A stretch of DNA of 64,000 nucleotides from positions 1 to 64,000 of the forward strand of contig CALJTX010000026.1 in the NCBI GenBank assembly GCA_937975705.1, given 5' to 3'. The DNA is from an uncultured Flavobacteriia bacterium (GTDB taxonomy: Bacteria > Bacteroidota > Bacteroidia > Flavobacteriales_D > Crocinitomicaceae). Below the pieces are notes generated by a model. That model was not told where the DNA came from. It saw only the letters and a program-made list of their open reading frames with translations, and did no database searches. The translations under genes were made by a program, and so were the position numbers. This document shows, one piece after another, positions 26,609 to 35,660 of this stretch (within the stretch, counting starts at the first letter, position 1; each line of letters starts with the position of its first letter).

Positions 26609-28195
26609 TTATTTATCGAGTTCGTATTTGCTGTATTGTTTGCTTTGCAAGACTTGAATGGCCTCTTGAAGAATTTCGTTGGTTTCGTTATAGATTTGAA
26701 ACATTTCGTTGGTGCTCCAGAGGTCTTGAGCCAAAACGGCTTTCAAGCGCAACTTAATGAGTTTTTCGCTTATGGCATATTCCTTTTCGTCAAACAGTAA
26801 GGTGGGGTCTTCTTGCGCAACATGGGCAAAAAACGCAGCCATAAAGGCTTGGTCACAGGTAAAATTCTGCTTAAAGGCTGTAATATCTGGATATTGCGCT
26901 TTCAAAGCTGCTCTGTTGGCATTGATGTATTTGAATGCAAAGTTATTGACGTGACCTCCTTGGATCAGCTTTGAAAAATAGGTGCTGTTTTCGGTGGTGT
27001 CTAGAGCAACAAATACATCTGGCATGATGCCACCTCCACCGTATACCGTACGCTTGGTTTTGAGGGTTTTGTACATGAGGGAATCTGGCATTTTGATGGA
27101 ATCTTTCAAGAAAAATTCGCCGTTGAGGTAGCGCTGGTTCAGGTCTTTGCGATACGTTTCAGTATCTTGATATGGTTTTTGAATATGACGACCTGTTGGC
27201 GTGTAGTAGCGCGCAATGGTGAGGCGCATTTCGGAGCCATCGCTCAAAGGCATTGGGCGTTGTACAAGCCCTTTACCATAGGTGCGACGACCAACAATTA
27301 AGCCGCGGTCCCAATCTTGGATGGCGCCCGATAATATTTCACTTGCACTCGCGCTGTATTCATCGGTAAGAATAATGAGTTGTCCGTCTTCAAAAAGACC
27401 TTTTTTACCGGCTTTGAGGTCGTAGCGCGGTTGGGCACGGCCTTCCGAATACACCACAAGTTTATCGCCTGACAAAAATTCGTCGCCGAGCTTATGTGCA
27501 GCGTCTAGCAAACCTCCGCCGTTGCCTTGCAAATCAAAAATGAGGCTTTTCATGCCTTGTTCTTTGAGGCTAAGTAAAGCATTCTGAACTTCTTGAACGG
27601 TGGTTTTGGAAAAACTATTGAGCTTGATGTAGCCAATTTCTTTGTCGATCATGTAGGCGGCGTCTACGGAGAAGACAGGAATTTTGTCACGGGTGATGTT
27701 GAAATCTAAGAGTTTGCCTTTGCGGTTCACGGTTACTTTTACCTTGGTACCGAGGTCACCCATGAGCTTTTGACGCACTTGGTCGTTTTTGATACTGATG
27801 CCGGCTACATTTTGGCCATCTACCTGCACAATTTGATCACCTGGTAAAATACCTAGTTTTTCAGACGGACCACCTGGAATGGTAGCCACCACACTGATGG
27901 TATCTTTCATGAGTTGAAAACGCACACCGATACCTACAAAACTGCCATTGATTTGCATTTGAGCGTCGTCGAGTTCTTCTTTTGGAATATAAGTAGAATG
28001 CGGGTCGAGTGCCTCGAGCATGGCCACAATTGCGGTTTCGGTCAGTTGGGGTGCATCTGGCGCATCTACATAAAAGCGCTCGATGTTGTAGAGCACCTCG
28101 GCGTATTTTTGTGCAGATGCTGCCGCTTTATTTGCATCTTGGGCCCAAAGAGCTGCCCCAAGAAAAGTAGTAAGCAAAAGAAAAGTATAGCGCAT
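26609..28195 (-). CDS. S41-family C-terminal processing protease
   Basis: Periplasmic serine protease, 528 aa. Signal peptide MRYTFLLLTTFLGAALWA; an N-terminal helical part, a PDZ domain (about residues 80-170, GIGVRFQLMKDTISVVATIPGGPSEKLGILPGDQIV), and the S41 catalytic core with the Ser-bearing YSASASEIL motif and the Lys of YGKGLVQ about 25 residues later, the Ser/Lys dyad of CtpA/Prc. Preceded by TATTTTTG 21 nt before the ATG; ettA follows 5 nt downstream. Targets are unknown. Confidence 0.94.
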   Translation of the reverse strand: MRYTFLLLTTFLGAALWAQDANKAAASAQKYAEVLYNIERFYVDAPDAPQLTETAIVAMLEALDPHSTYIPKEELDDAQMQINGSFVGIGVRFQLMKDTISVVATIPGGPSEKLGILPGDQIVQVDGQNVAGISIKNDQVRQKLMGDLGTKVKVTVNRKGKLLDFNITRDKIPVFSVDAAYMIDKEIGYIKLNSFSKTTVQEVQNALLSLKEQGMKSLIFDLQGNGGGLLDAAHKLGDEFLSGDKLVVYSEGRAQPRYDLKAGKKGLFEDGQLIILTDEYSASASEILSGAIQDWDRGLIVGRRTYGKGLVQRPMPLSDGSEMRLTIARYYTPTGRHIQKPYQDTETYRKDLNQRYLNGEFFLKDSIKMPDSLMYKTLKTKRTVYGGGGIMPDVFVALDTTENSTYFSKLIQGGHVNNFAFKYINANRAALKAQYPDITAFKQNFTCDQAFMAAFFAHVAQEDPTLLFDEKEYAISEKLIKLRLKAVLAQDLWSTNEMFQIYNETNEILQEAIQVLQSKQYSKYELDK

Positions 28196-28216
28196 GTCAG
28201 TAAATTTTACGAATTA

Positions 28217-28224
28217 CAAAAATA
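28217..28224 (-). promoter_or_regulatory. Putative -7 element of S41 protease promoter
   Basis: TATTTTTG on the minus strand, exact TAnnTTTG match, 21 nt before the protease ATG, divergent from the element at 28255-28262. Confidence 0.45.
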
Positions 28225-28254
28225 AGCAACGCTAGGCAAATTGCTCAGAAAGTT

Positions 28255-28262
28255 TAACTTTG
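28255..28262 (+). promoter_or_regulatory. Putative -7 element for DUF2459 gene
   Basis: TAACTTTG, exact consensus match, 10 nt before the ATG at 28273. Confidence 0.5.
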
Positions 28263-28272
28263 TTATACACAT

Positions 28273-29013
28273 ATGAAAGAAAAAAAACGCAAACTCCACT
28301 GGTATCAAACACGCAAAGCACGCAATGTCATCAAGCGCGTCAAGAAAATAAGTGGCTATTTCTTTACTTTCGTTGGTTCTGCAATTCTTTTATACGTTGT
28401 TGCCACCTTTATTTTGTCAAGAATTCCCGTTGAAGGTCAAAATAACAAAGGGGCCAACATACAAATCTTTCTCATGAAATCCGGCGTTCACACCGATTTC
28501 ATCCTACCCGTTTGCAACGACATCAAAGACTGGCGCACTGAATTCCCGCTGGCCAACACCGCGTTTCAAGACAGCAGCAGCAAGCTTGTCTCCATTGGTT
28601 GGGGCGACCAAACGTTTTACATGAATACGCCCACTTGGGCAGACCTCACCGTCAAAACAGCGCTCACCGTTCCGTTCGGACTCGGTCCGTCGGCTATTCA
28701 CGCCACTTACTACCAACAGCTCCTAGACGACCGCCCCAACATTCGCCTGCACCTTACCGAAAAACAATACCGCAAACTGGTTCACTACATCGAAAAAACC
28801 TTGGAGCACCAAAAAAACGGCACTACAAAATACATCAAAGCAAGCATGCCAGGAGTGGTTACTGGCAACGATGCTTACTATGCGGCAAAAGGTCGCTACA
28901 GCCTATTTTTCACTTGTAACTCATGGGTAAATGCTGGTTTACAAGCGTGTCAGCAAAAGTCCTGTTACTGGACAGCCTTTGCCGGAGGTATCTTTTATCA
29001 ATATGGCAAATAA
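28273..29013 (+). CDS. DUF2459 / TIGR02117 family membrane-anchored protein
   Basis: 246 aa. A very basic N-terminus (many Lys/Arg) precedes one transmembrane helix (about residues 29-50), giving an inner-membrane protein with a periplasmic domain. The domain shows the family pattern MKSGVHTDFILPV, SIGWGDQTFYMNTPTWADL and FFTCNSWVNAGLQAC. The conserved His, Cys and Asn in HTD and CNSW suggest a papain-like (NlpC/CHAP-type) catalytic arrangement, but this is my inference. The following secreted alpha/beta hydrolase gene overlaps it by 11 bp. Confidence 0.85.
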   Translation: MKEKKRKLHWYQTRKARNVIKRVKKISGYFFTFVGSAILLYVVATFILSRIPVEGQNNKGANIQIFLMKSGVHTDFILPVCNDIKDWRTEFPLANTAFQDSSSKLVSIGWGDQTFYMNTPTWADLTVKTALTVPFGLGPSAIHATYYQQLLDDRPNIRLHLTEKQYRKLVHYIEKTLEHQKNGTTKYIKASMPGVVTGNDAYYAAKGRYSLFFTCNSWVNAGLQACQQKSCYWTAFAGGIFYQYGK

Positions 29014-29824
29014 GACACTTTTCTTCGTTGTTTTCACTTTCATCACCACACTGGCCATGAGTCAAGATTACATTGTTTTTATCAACGGCTATCGCGGACC
29101 AAAACACGACCATGAACTTCCAGACAACAAAATCCATTTAAAAGACCCGACTGGTTATTGGTACAAACTCGACGACACCATTCAAAAGCGCTTTGCAGAT
29201 TGCCAAGCTATCTACTTTGATGCACACCACCCCATATACACCTCCACCCACCGCAAAATGTCTAAAGCAGTTCGCTCTTATTTATTTTCAAGATTTTGCT
29301 GGCTGAGAAAGGACAGCCGTTGGGTACTCAACAAAACGATCAACGAAAGCGGGTTTCGGCAGCGCGTTGAAAATGGCCGATTGGCGGGCATTGCGCTTAA
29401 AAATGAACTCCAAGGAAAAGGACCCTGCAAAGTACATTTTGTCTGCCATAGTATGGGTTACGCTTACATGTTGGGCATGATCGATGAGCTCATAGGCTAC
29501 GTTGATTTTGGAAAAGCTCTCATCTTGTCGCCAGAGGGCGCAAATACGGCAGGCAGCGACTGGGCACTATTTGAAGAAGTTTGGCAATATGGCGCAAGAG
29601 CCAATGACGCCGCTGCAGACCCAATATTTCTTCAAGATGGCATTGCACCACAAGAACCAGTTGTCGGAATTGAGCAACTCCCCTCCACCACCAAAGGAGG
29701 CCGTGTGTACATTCCAACTACCTACCCCAAAAGAAAACTAGGCTTCATCAAAAGCCACCACCTCGCCTATTACGATTGGTTTCATTGGATTAGACCTACA
29801 GACGAGGGATATTTTAGGCCGTAG
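29003..29824 (+). CDS. Exported alpha/beta-hydrolase-like protein
   Basis: 273 aa from the ATG at 29003, picked because it yields a signal peptide (MANKTLFFVVFTFITTLAMS); the frame is open further upstream but overlaps the DUF2459 gene. VFINGYRG resembles the oxyanion-side strand and VCHSMGYAYM (CHSMG near residue 154) is a nucleophile elbow of the GxSxG type with Cys in the first position. The late His candidate is HHLAYYDWFHW near the C-terminus. Lipase or esterase activity is a family-level guess. Overlaps the preceding gene by 11 bp and, tail to tail, the sugar symporter gene by 11 bp. Confidence 0.75.
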   Translation: MANKTLFFVVFTFITTLAMSQDYIVFINGYRGPKHDHELPDNKIHLKDPTGYWYKLDDTIQKRFADCQAIYFDAHHPIYTSTHRKMSKAVRSYLFSRFCWLRKDSRWVLNKTINESGFRQRVENGRLAGIALKNELQGKGPCKVHFVCHSMGYAYMLGMIDELIGYVDFGKALILSPEGANTAGSDWALFEEVWQYGARANDAAADPIFLQDGIAPQEPVVGIEQLPSTTKGGRVYIPTTYPKRKLGFIKSHHLAYYDWFHWIRPTDEGYFRP

Positions 29825-31142
29825 TATTTTGCTGAGGTCTGAAAAGCACAAAACTAAGCACAGCTGCCATCAGGAACAAAAAGGATGCAAAGGCAATAGC
29901 ATGAGAAGGAACAGCGCCCAAAAAGGTGTTGTAAATAGCACCAAATGAAATGGTTTCTATCAACATTGGGATGACAATCATCATGTTGATGATCCCCATA
30001 TAAACGCCGTACTTTTCTCTCGGCAATTCTTTCACGACCATCAAATATGGCACCCCCATGATACTTGCCCAAGCGATTCCCAAACCAATAATATTGACTA
30101 GCTGCAAAGCCTGACTTTCGGTTTGTGAGAATTGAAATAGCCCAATGGCGGCAATTCCTAAAGCAAAAGCATGTACTTTGTAGGCTGAAAATCTTGATAA
30201 TACGCGCATCAGTAACAAAGCAACCACAAAAGTAACAATGTTATAGGTTGCGTTTAAAAGCCCTGTGAAACTCACTGCTTTAGAAAAATCGGCATGCTGA
30301 TTCATCGCGGCGCCGACTGGTATCTTGTATATAGTTTGGGCCACAGACAAAGATGAAAATTGCCAATAAACAAACAAGGCATACCACTGAAATAAATAAA
30401 GTAAAGCTAATTTCCACAATACTTTAGGCATGTCCTTGATGGCGCTAACGACATCTACAATTGGCGAAAACAGCGTCTTCTTTTCTTTGTGTAGCAGTAC
30501 CAACTCCTCTTCTGTTGGTGGGTTTTCTTTGGTTTTATGCATCGCCCATATAATGGTGGTAATGGAGGCAATTGCGCCTACAATAAACGCCACATAGACC
30601 CAATAGGGCAAGCCATTCGCTGTCGTTTGACTTAAAAAATTATTTTTCTGTAAAAAATACAGACACAAGTTGGCGAGTGTGATGCCAAAACCAGTAAAAA
30701 AACTTTGAATCAAGAAGCCCCGACGTTGTTCTGCCTCAGGTAATACATCCGCAACAAAAGCCCGATAGGGCTCCATTGCCGTGTTATTTCCGGCATCGAG
30801 AATCCAGAGCAGACCGGCCGCCATCCAAATGCTCGAACTAAAAGGAAAGGCAAATAGCGCCAAAGAACACAATATGGCCCCAATCAAAAAATAGGGTTTG
30901 CGGCGTCCCAAACGCGGATGCCAGGTGCGGTCACTCAAGGCGCCTATAAGGGGTTGCACCAATAACCCGGTCATTGGCCCCGCTAAATTAAGCAAAGGCA
31001 ATTCGTCGGGGTTAGCTCCGAGTAACATATAAATGGGATTGACAGCAGTTTGTTGCAAACCAAAGCTATACTGAATTCCCAAGAAACCGAAGTTCATGTT
31101 CCAGAGCTGCCAGAAGCTAATTGACATATGTTTATTGCGCAT
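29814..31142 (-). CDS. MFS sugar symporter of SLC45/GPH (sucrose/maltoside) type
   Basis: 442 aa, about 12 transmembrane helices. The N-terminal SFWQLWNMNFGFLGIQ and the loop motif RLGRRKPYF between helices 2 and 3, plus LDAGNNTAMEPYRAFVADVLPE, parallel proton-coupled sucrose and alpha-glucoside carriers (plant SUC: NNTVQGPARALMADL). Expected to import a disaccharide across the inner membrane. Start 31142 overlaps the kinase gene by 11 bp; an ATG at 31127, 4 nt after the kinase stop, is the alternative. Last gene of the run receptor-glycosidase-kinase-symporter. Confidence 0.87.
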   Translation of the reverse strand: MRNKHMSISFWQLWNMNFGFLGIQYSFGLQQTAVNPIYMLLGANPDELPLLNLAGPMTGLLVQPLIGALSDRTWHPRLGRRKPYFLIGAILCSLALFAFPFSSSIWMAAGLLWILDAGNNTAMEPYRAFVADVLPEAEQRRGFLIQSFFTGFGITLANLCLYFLQKNNFLSQTTANGLPYWVYVAFIVGAIASITTIIWAMHKTKENPPTEEELVLLHKEKKTLFSPIVDVVSAIKDMPKVLWKLALLYLFQWYALFVYWQFSSLSVAQTIYKIPVGAAMNQHADFSKAVSFTGLLNATYNIVTFVVALLLMRVLSRFSAYKVHAFALGIAAIGLFQFSQTESQALQLVNIIGLGIAWASIMGVPYLMVVKELPREKYGVYMGIINMMIVIPMLIETISFGAIYNTFLGAVPSHAIAFASFLFLMAAVLSFVLFRPQQNTTA

Positions 31143-31779
31143 CGTATTTTAAATTAAAGTCATAATCAATCCAAGCATCTGCTTGCTCTTTCTTAGCCGC
31201 TACAAGCTCATGTTCTTTTTCAAGTACTTTTTCTATAAATGGATCATTGACCTCATTACCTCGATTTCTGTCCGCACGCAAGGATCTTGTTTGAATAAAA
31301 TCTCTGGACATCAATAAATTGAAATCTGTTTGCTCCACATAAAATGCATAGGTGCCTTCGACGATCAACACATCGATCTGTGCAACAGGATAGCTAATTT
31401 CTTCAATTTTATTTTCGTGGTAATGCACAACGGGCGCAACTAATGTTTCAACGCCATTTTTAAATGACGAGAGCAAGGCCTGTAAACGCTGCAAATCAAC
31501 TTCTTGCGGCCCTACATGTTGCATGCTAATGAGCCGGTGCTGGTGATTGTCTGCTGGTGGAAGGATATAAAAATCATCCATATGGAGAATAAAAGCTTTT
31601 ATTCCTTTTTCAGCATAAGCAGCTTGCATTGCCAAAGCCATATGTGTTTTGCCGCTACCGGATTCACCGGCAATTGAGATAACGGTCTTTTCTTTTCTGT
31701 TGAGGGACGGAAAATTAGCGAGCAACTCCTTTGCCGCACGCATATTGATTTTACCATTGTCAATAACCTCGCCTATCAT
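31132..31779 (-). CDS. Uridine-kinase-like P-loop kinase
   Basis: 215 aa from the ATG at 31779, which overlaps the glycosidase stop by 4 nt (ATGA) and avoids an implausible extension. Walker A GESGSGKTH (about residues 40-48), MDDFYILPP, VGPQEVDLQRL, an IVEGTYAF Walker-B strand and lid RADRNRGNEVNDPF are the arrangement of the uridine kinase/phosphoribulokinase family. Uridine has no obvious place between a glycosidase and a sugar symporter, so phosphorylation of the sugar released by the glycosidase is an attractive but unproven idea. Cytoplasmic. Confidence 0.8.
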   Translation of the reverse strand: MIGEVIDNGKINMRAAKELLANFPSLNRKEKTVISIAGESGSGKTHMALAMQAAYAEKGIKAFILHMDDFYILPPADNHQHRLISMQHVGPQEVDLQRLQALLSSFKNGVETLVAPVVHYHENKIEEISYPVAQIDVLIVEGTYAFYVEQTDFNLLMSRDFIQTRSLRADRNRGNEVNDPFIEKVLEKEHELVAAKKEQADAWIDYDFNLKYDAQ

Positions 31780-32954
31780 AATGCCAAAAGTGATTTGATT
31801 TGTTGATATTCTGCACACATGAACAAATAACCAGCTGCCGAAAAGCACATGTCTTTCTTGCCGCCTGGCTGTTGATCGTCAACGGAAATAAACTCCGAAA
31901 AGTTAAATTGATCCACCTCACTTAAAAACTGCGCATACTGCTGTTTCATGCGGGCAGTCATTTCACCTTCTGAACGCAGTGTCAAGCCAAGCCCCAAAAT
32001 ACCTGACATTACCGGCCAAGAACCGCCGTTATGAAATTGGTATGGCGCATTCTTGAAATTGTAATTGTATTGATTGCGCAAGAGTTGCCAAGCAGCCATT
32101 TGGGGTGTAATGACAGGCCAAAAAGCAGGCACAAAACCAATTTCAGGATGACTTAAAAAATCAGATAAATAGGCGCTTAAATTGCTGTTTTCAAAACCAA
32201 GTAATAGCGCCAAACCATTACCTGCAGCATCAAATTGTGTTAAATACTGAGCCGCATCAAATGCCGCTGGAAAATACGGCAACTTTGCTGCCTCAAACTC
32301 TGCTTTACTGCGGGGATGCAGCATGTGCGTAGAAGGCTGTTCTTTATTGGTGAAATTGACCAAAAGCGCCGTTTTTACCTGCGCTGCTTTTTGCTGGTAT
32401 TTCAGCTGCTCTGGCCACACTTGCGCGCAAAGGTGCAAAGACAAATAACGCAACATGTTGTCATAGAGTGTATAACCGGAGAGAATATATTCATCGGCCC
32501 AGTTGCCACCAAGCGGTGTGTAGACCAAGTGCCGGGCATTGAATTCCCAAGCCTCTAATAGTGCAAGCGTGCGCTCAATTTTTGGAAATAGTTCCTCTTT
32601 TAATTCAGCATCCTGACAGACTTTGAGATACAAACAACTCTGAATAAGCCACCAAGTTTGCGCGTCAACACGTCCAACAAGCGTTCCGTAACTTACGATC
32701 TGATCGCCAGCGGAGTCCAAACCCACATTGGATGGGATCAGGCCATTTTCTTTTTGCTGATTGGCCAGCGTAAGGATACTCTGCCTAACAACCGGGTACA
32801 GCGCTACTTCTTGGTGCAAAAATACGGCAAGGGCACTAATTGCGCTATCGCGAGACCAAACTCTGTTGTAGTTCTCATTCCCTGAAGCCGTGGCTAAAAA
32901 ACCCAGCTCGCAAGTACTATGAGCCAATACCTGAATTGCTTTTTTTTGATACAT
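31776..32954 (-). CDS. Cytoplasmic (alpha/alpha)6-barrel glycosidase, neutral-invertase or amylo-alpha-1,6-glucosidase-like
   Basis: 392 aa without signal peptide. Helical repeats and conserved aromatic/acidic segments are those of six-hairpin glycosidases: YNRVWSRDSAISALAVF (candidate catalytic Asp about 34), GRVDAQTWWLI, GGNWADEYILSGYTLYDNML and YQFHNGGSWPVMSGILGLG. Closest remembered types are alkaline/neutral invertases (GH100, WIRDF motif) and bacterial amylo-1,6-glucosidases; I cannot separate these by eye. With the SLC45-type symporter and LacI regulator, hydrolysis of an imported disaccharide is likely. Own TAnnTTTG element upstream, ATGA overlap with the kinase gene downstream. Confidence 0.75.
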   Translation of the reverse strand: MYQKKAIQVLAHSTCELGFLATASGNENYNRVWSRDSAISALAVFLHQEVALYPVVRQSILTLANQQKENGLIPSNVGLDSAGDQIVSYGTLVGRVDAQTWWLIQSCLYLKVCQDAELKEELFPKIERTLALLEAWEFNARHLVYTPLGGNWADEYILSGYTLYDNMLRYLSLHLCAQVWPEQLKYQQKAAQVKTALLVNFTNKEQPSTHMLHPRSKAEFEAAKLPYFPAAFDAAQYLTQFDAAGNGLALLLGFENSNLSAYLSDFLSHPEIGFVPAFWPVITPQMAAWQLLRNQYNYNFKNAPYQFHNGGSWPVMSGILGLGLTLRSEGEMTARMKQQYAQFLSEVDQFNFSEFISVDDQQPGGKKDMCFSAAGYLFMCAEYQQIKSLLAL

Positions 32955-32985
32955 CTCTACCCTCTATAAAAAAAGAAATGAGGTG

Positions 32986-32993
32986 CAAAGTTA
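32986..32993 (-). promoter_or_regulatory. Possible internal promoter -7 element before glycosidase
   Basis: TAACTTTG on the minus strand in the 72-bp gap between the TonB receptor and glycosidase genes. A TTG lies 24 nt upstream, slightly far. It may let the enzyme genes be transcribed apart from the receptor. Confidence 0.4.
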
Positions 32994-33026
32994 CACCCCA
33001 TCTCTTTCACTCTAAAACAATTTTAC

Positions 33027-35483
33027 TTAAAAACGGTAGCGGATGCTAATTGCCGTTGAACGACCCGCAATTGAACGTGCACGCACGTAGTTGGTTTGTC
33101 CGGCCGTAATTGCACCTTCTTCAGATTCAGTTACTCCCATTTGATTCAAGACGTTGTTAGATTGTAACGTTACGCTCAAGTTTTCAATTGGAGACCAGCT
33201 GATATATGGATTCAAATAGAAGTATCCACTCATCACTAATTCGTTGTTGTCTTGTGCAAAAGAACGCGCTGTACCGATGAGGTTGGCACCTACTTGCAAC
33301 GTTTTGTTGATGTTGTAAACTGGTGTAACAGTGTAAATCACTGGTGCCTGACGACGTGGTGTTTTACCGACGTTGCTTGGCGTTACTTCATCAGCTGCGA
33401 TTGTAGCTTTTGTGTAAGTGAGGTTTCCGTATACTTGGAAGTTTTTAACTGTGTAGCCTGCCTCTAACTCTAAACCAACTGCATTGTACGTGCGGTCAAA
33501 GAATTTTTGAGTTGTTGCCTCAAAGTTCTTTTCATCTGTTTGTGCAAAGAAAGCAGTAGCATTGAAGAGCACTCCATTTTTGCGCATTTTGTAACCAAGT
33601 TCAGCTTGTGAAGTAAAATCTACAACATTATTTGCAGCTGTCAAGCCTCCTTGTGGGTTGAGGTAAGTACCGAACAATACGCGATCTGCACCTGCACGAC
33701 CACCTTTTGAATAGCGTCCAAAAATAGCACTTGATTTGTCCAATTGGTAATTCGCACCAACAGAGTAAGATAAATAGTTCCAGTTGTAATTCACCACACT
33801 TGGATTGTTGTTGTCGATCATGGATACGCTGTTTTCAACTGCTGAAATACTGCCGTTACCATTGATGTCGTTCATTGGACTTTGAATAGCACCTGCATAA
33901 GTACCATTTGCCGTACCCATGTCATAGCGCGCGCCGACAGAAAGTGTCAAGGCTTCAGTTACTTCGATATCGCCATTCAAATAAGGCGCTAAGATATTAT
34001 AAGCAACATTGTAATTGCGTTGACAGCAATTGCCCCACGCTGGAACACCATATGCCAATAATCCGTTCTCAGTAAGCGCTGTAGAGGCTCCTGTAGAGTC
34101 CACGCGGTTGATATCGATGAGTTGACTATATCCATTCTCTGCGTCAGCTGCAGACATCAAGTAAGAATTCCACAACCACGACATGTTGAGTTGTTGACTC
34201 GCTTGGTATAAACCAAAGTTGAGGTTACCAAATGAGGTTTTCTTATTGATATTGTAGTCGTTGGTGAAATTGTTGAAATTGTTCAATTTCGTATTGAATA
34301 AATGCATCAACATCAATGTTTGCCCCTCGTAAGCACTGCCGTCTTGGTTGCTCAAAGTGTAGGTATTTCCTGCACCTGCCAAACCACTTGCAATGGCTTC
34401 TGTTGAGCCAAAAGAAGCAGGGAAAGGTGCAACAAAACGACCATTTACACCAGCATAACGCGAACGACCTGTGAGTGTCCAGTCATTGCCAAGGTCAAAT
34501 TTAAACTCTGTTCCTACCGCAGTATAATTAGAGGTCATGCCATTGTGTACGTTCACCATTTCAGGCTGATTCGCTTCATTTAAAGCAATCACGTTTGACA
34601 TAAAAGGAGTTTGCATTCCTCCGGTCAGTGCATTGTAGCCAGTAACAGAACCCCAAACTGGCGCCTCGTTACTACCACTGACAGTCATTGGCATTGGCAT
34701 GTACGCTGCTGTATGATCGCGCAAAGCTTTTACATAAACTTTTACATAACCGTTGTCAAATTCTTTCAATAGATTGGCCTTGATTTGACCACCATCGTTG
34801 CCATTGAAGCCAATATCTCTTGGCCCAACACCTTGACGGTAAAAACCACCTACGTGCATGTACAAGCCCTCGCCTACTTTTGTTCCGTATTCAAAATCAG
34901 AACGTAAGTTACGGTAATCGACACCTATAGATGATGCAATGGAACCACCCTCTCTACGACCATCTTTTGAAATAAAGTTGATGATACCGGCAGGTGAGTT
35001 TGATGCTAATGTAGAAGCAGAACCACCGCGAACAGATTCAACACGGCCAACCGTTGCGTCGGCGCGCACAAATTGATCTTGTGTTCCGAAAGCGATATCA
35101 CCAAATTGCAATACTGGTAAACCATCTTCTTGGATCAATAGATATTTGGAACCACCCGTTGCGAGTGGAACACCACGAACAGAAAGATTGGTGTTACCAT
35201 CTCCGGCAGAAGACTCTGTACGGATACCCGGAATCTGACGAAAGATTTCGGCAGTAGTTCTTGGTGCTGCACGCTCAATTTGATCTGGACGCAACGTAGA
35301 AATAGAAATAGATGAACTGAGCGCAGCCTTTGGATTGGTTACACCTGTTACCACTACCTCATTCACACTTTTAATGGTGTCTTTTTGTACGCCGACTTGA
35401 GCCTGCGCATTGTGCGCCACCCCAAGTTGCAGCATCAAAAGCCCTGCAAGGGTTTTGACATTAAAGTAATTTTTTGTTTCCAT
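33027..35483 (-). CDS. TonB-dependent receptor, presumed saccharide transporter
   Basis: 818 aa outer-membrane receptor. Signal peptide ending NAQAQ, a short N-terminal segment, TonB-box-like SVNEVVVTGV, plug domain (about residues 55-170: LRPDQIERAAPRTTAEIFRQIPGI, NLSVRG, RVESVRGGSASTL), then a 22-strand barrel ending in ISIRYRF with the usual C-terminal Phe. It lacks a CarboxypepD_reg extension and no SusD partner gene follows, so it is not a SusC/SusD pair. Divergent LacI regulator and downstream sugar genes suggest a di- or oligosaccharide ligand rather than iron; that is inference from context. Confidence 0.9.
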   Translation of the reverse strand: METKNYFNVKTLAGLLMLQLGVAHNAQAQVGVQKDTIKSVNEVVVTGVTNPKAALSSSISISTLRPDQIERAAPRTTAEIFRQIPGIRTESSAGDGNTNLSVRGVPLATGGSKYLLIQEDGLPVLQFGDIAFGTQDQFVRADATVGRVESVRGGSASTLASNSPAGIINFISKDGRREGGSIASSIGVDYRNLRSDFEYGTKVGEGLYMHVGGFYRQGVGPRDIGFNGNDGGQIKANLLKEFDNGYVKVYVKALRDHTAAYMPMPMTVSGSNEAPVWGSVTGYNALTGGMQTPFMSNVIALNEANQPEMVNVHNGMTSNYTAVGTEFKFDLGNDWTLTGRSRYAGVNGRFVAPFPASFGSTEAIASGLAGAGNTYTLSNQDGSAYEGQTLMLMHLFNTKLNNFNNFTNDYNINKKTSFGNLNFGLYQASQQLNMSWLWNSYLMSAADAENGYSQLIDINRVDSTGASTALTENGLLAYGVPAWGNCCQRNYNVAYNILAPYLNGDIEVTEALTLSVGARYDMGTANGTYAGAIQSPMNDINGNGSISAVENSVSMIDNNNPSVVNYNWNYLSYSVGANYQLDKSSAIFGRYSKGGRAGADRVLFGTYLNPQGGLTAANNVVDFTSQAELGYKMRKNGVLFNATAFFAQTDEKNFEATTQKFFDRTYNAVGLELEAGYTVKNFQVYGNLTYTKATIAADEVTPSNVGKTPRRQAPVIYTVTPVYNINKTLQVGANLIGTARSFAQDNNELVMSGYFYLNPYISWSPIENLSVTLQSNNVLNQMGVTESEEGAITAGQTNYVRARSIAGRSTAISIRYRF

Positions 35484-35556
35484 AGTTTTAGTTTTGGTTC
35501 GACCAAATTAGCCGATTTTAACTTTGACTTGACACCAAAATAAAGCGCATTTCCGC

Positions 35557-35592
35557 GCAAACGATTGTGCAAACGATTGCGCAAACGATTGC
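35557..35592. promoter_or_regulatory. Three abutting 12-bp LacI-type operators
   Basis: Three direct copies of GCAAACGATTGY at 35557-35568, 35569-35580 and 35581-35592 with no spacer. Each is a near-palindrome (GCAA-ACGA-TTGC) around a central CG, the pattern of LacI/CcpA-family operators (TGnAAnCGnTnnCA). The junctions (TTGTGCAA, TTGCGCAA) form further palindromes. Located between the divergent receptor (start 35483) and LacI-type regulator (start 35661). Confidence 0.8.
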
Positions 35593-35660
35593 AGTTGATT
35601 TCTTTTTACAATTTATTTGCATTATCTTTAAAAATTACCAATATTGCGGCTGTGAAACCG

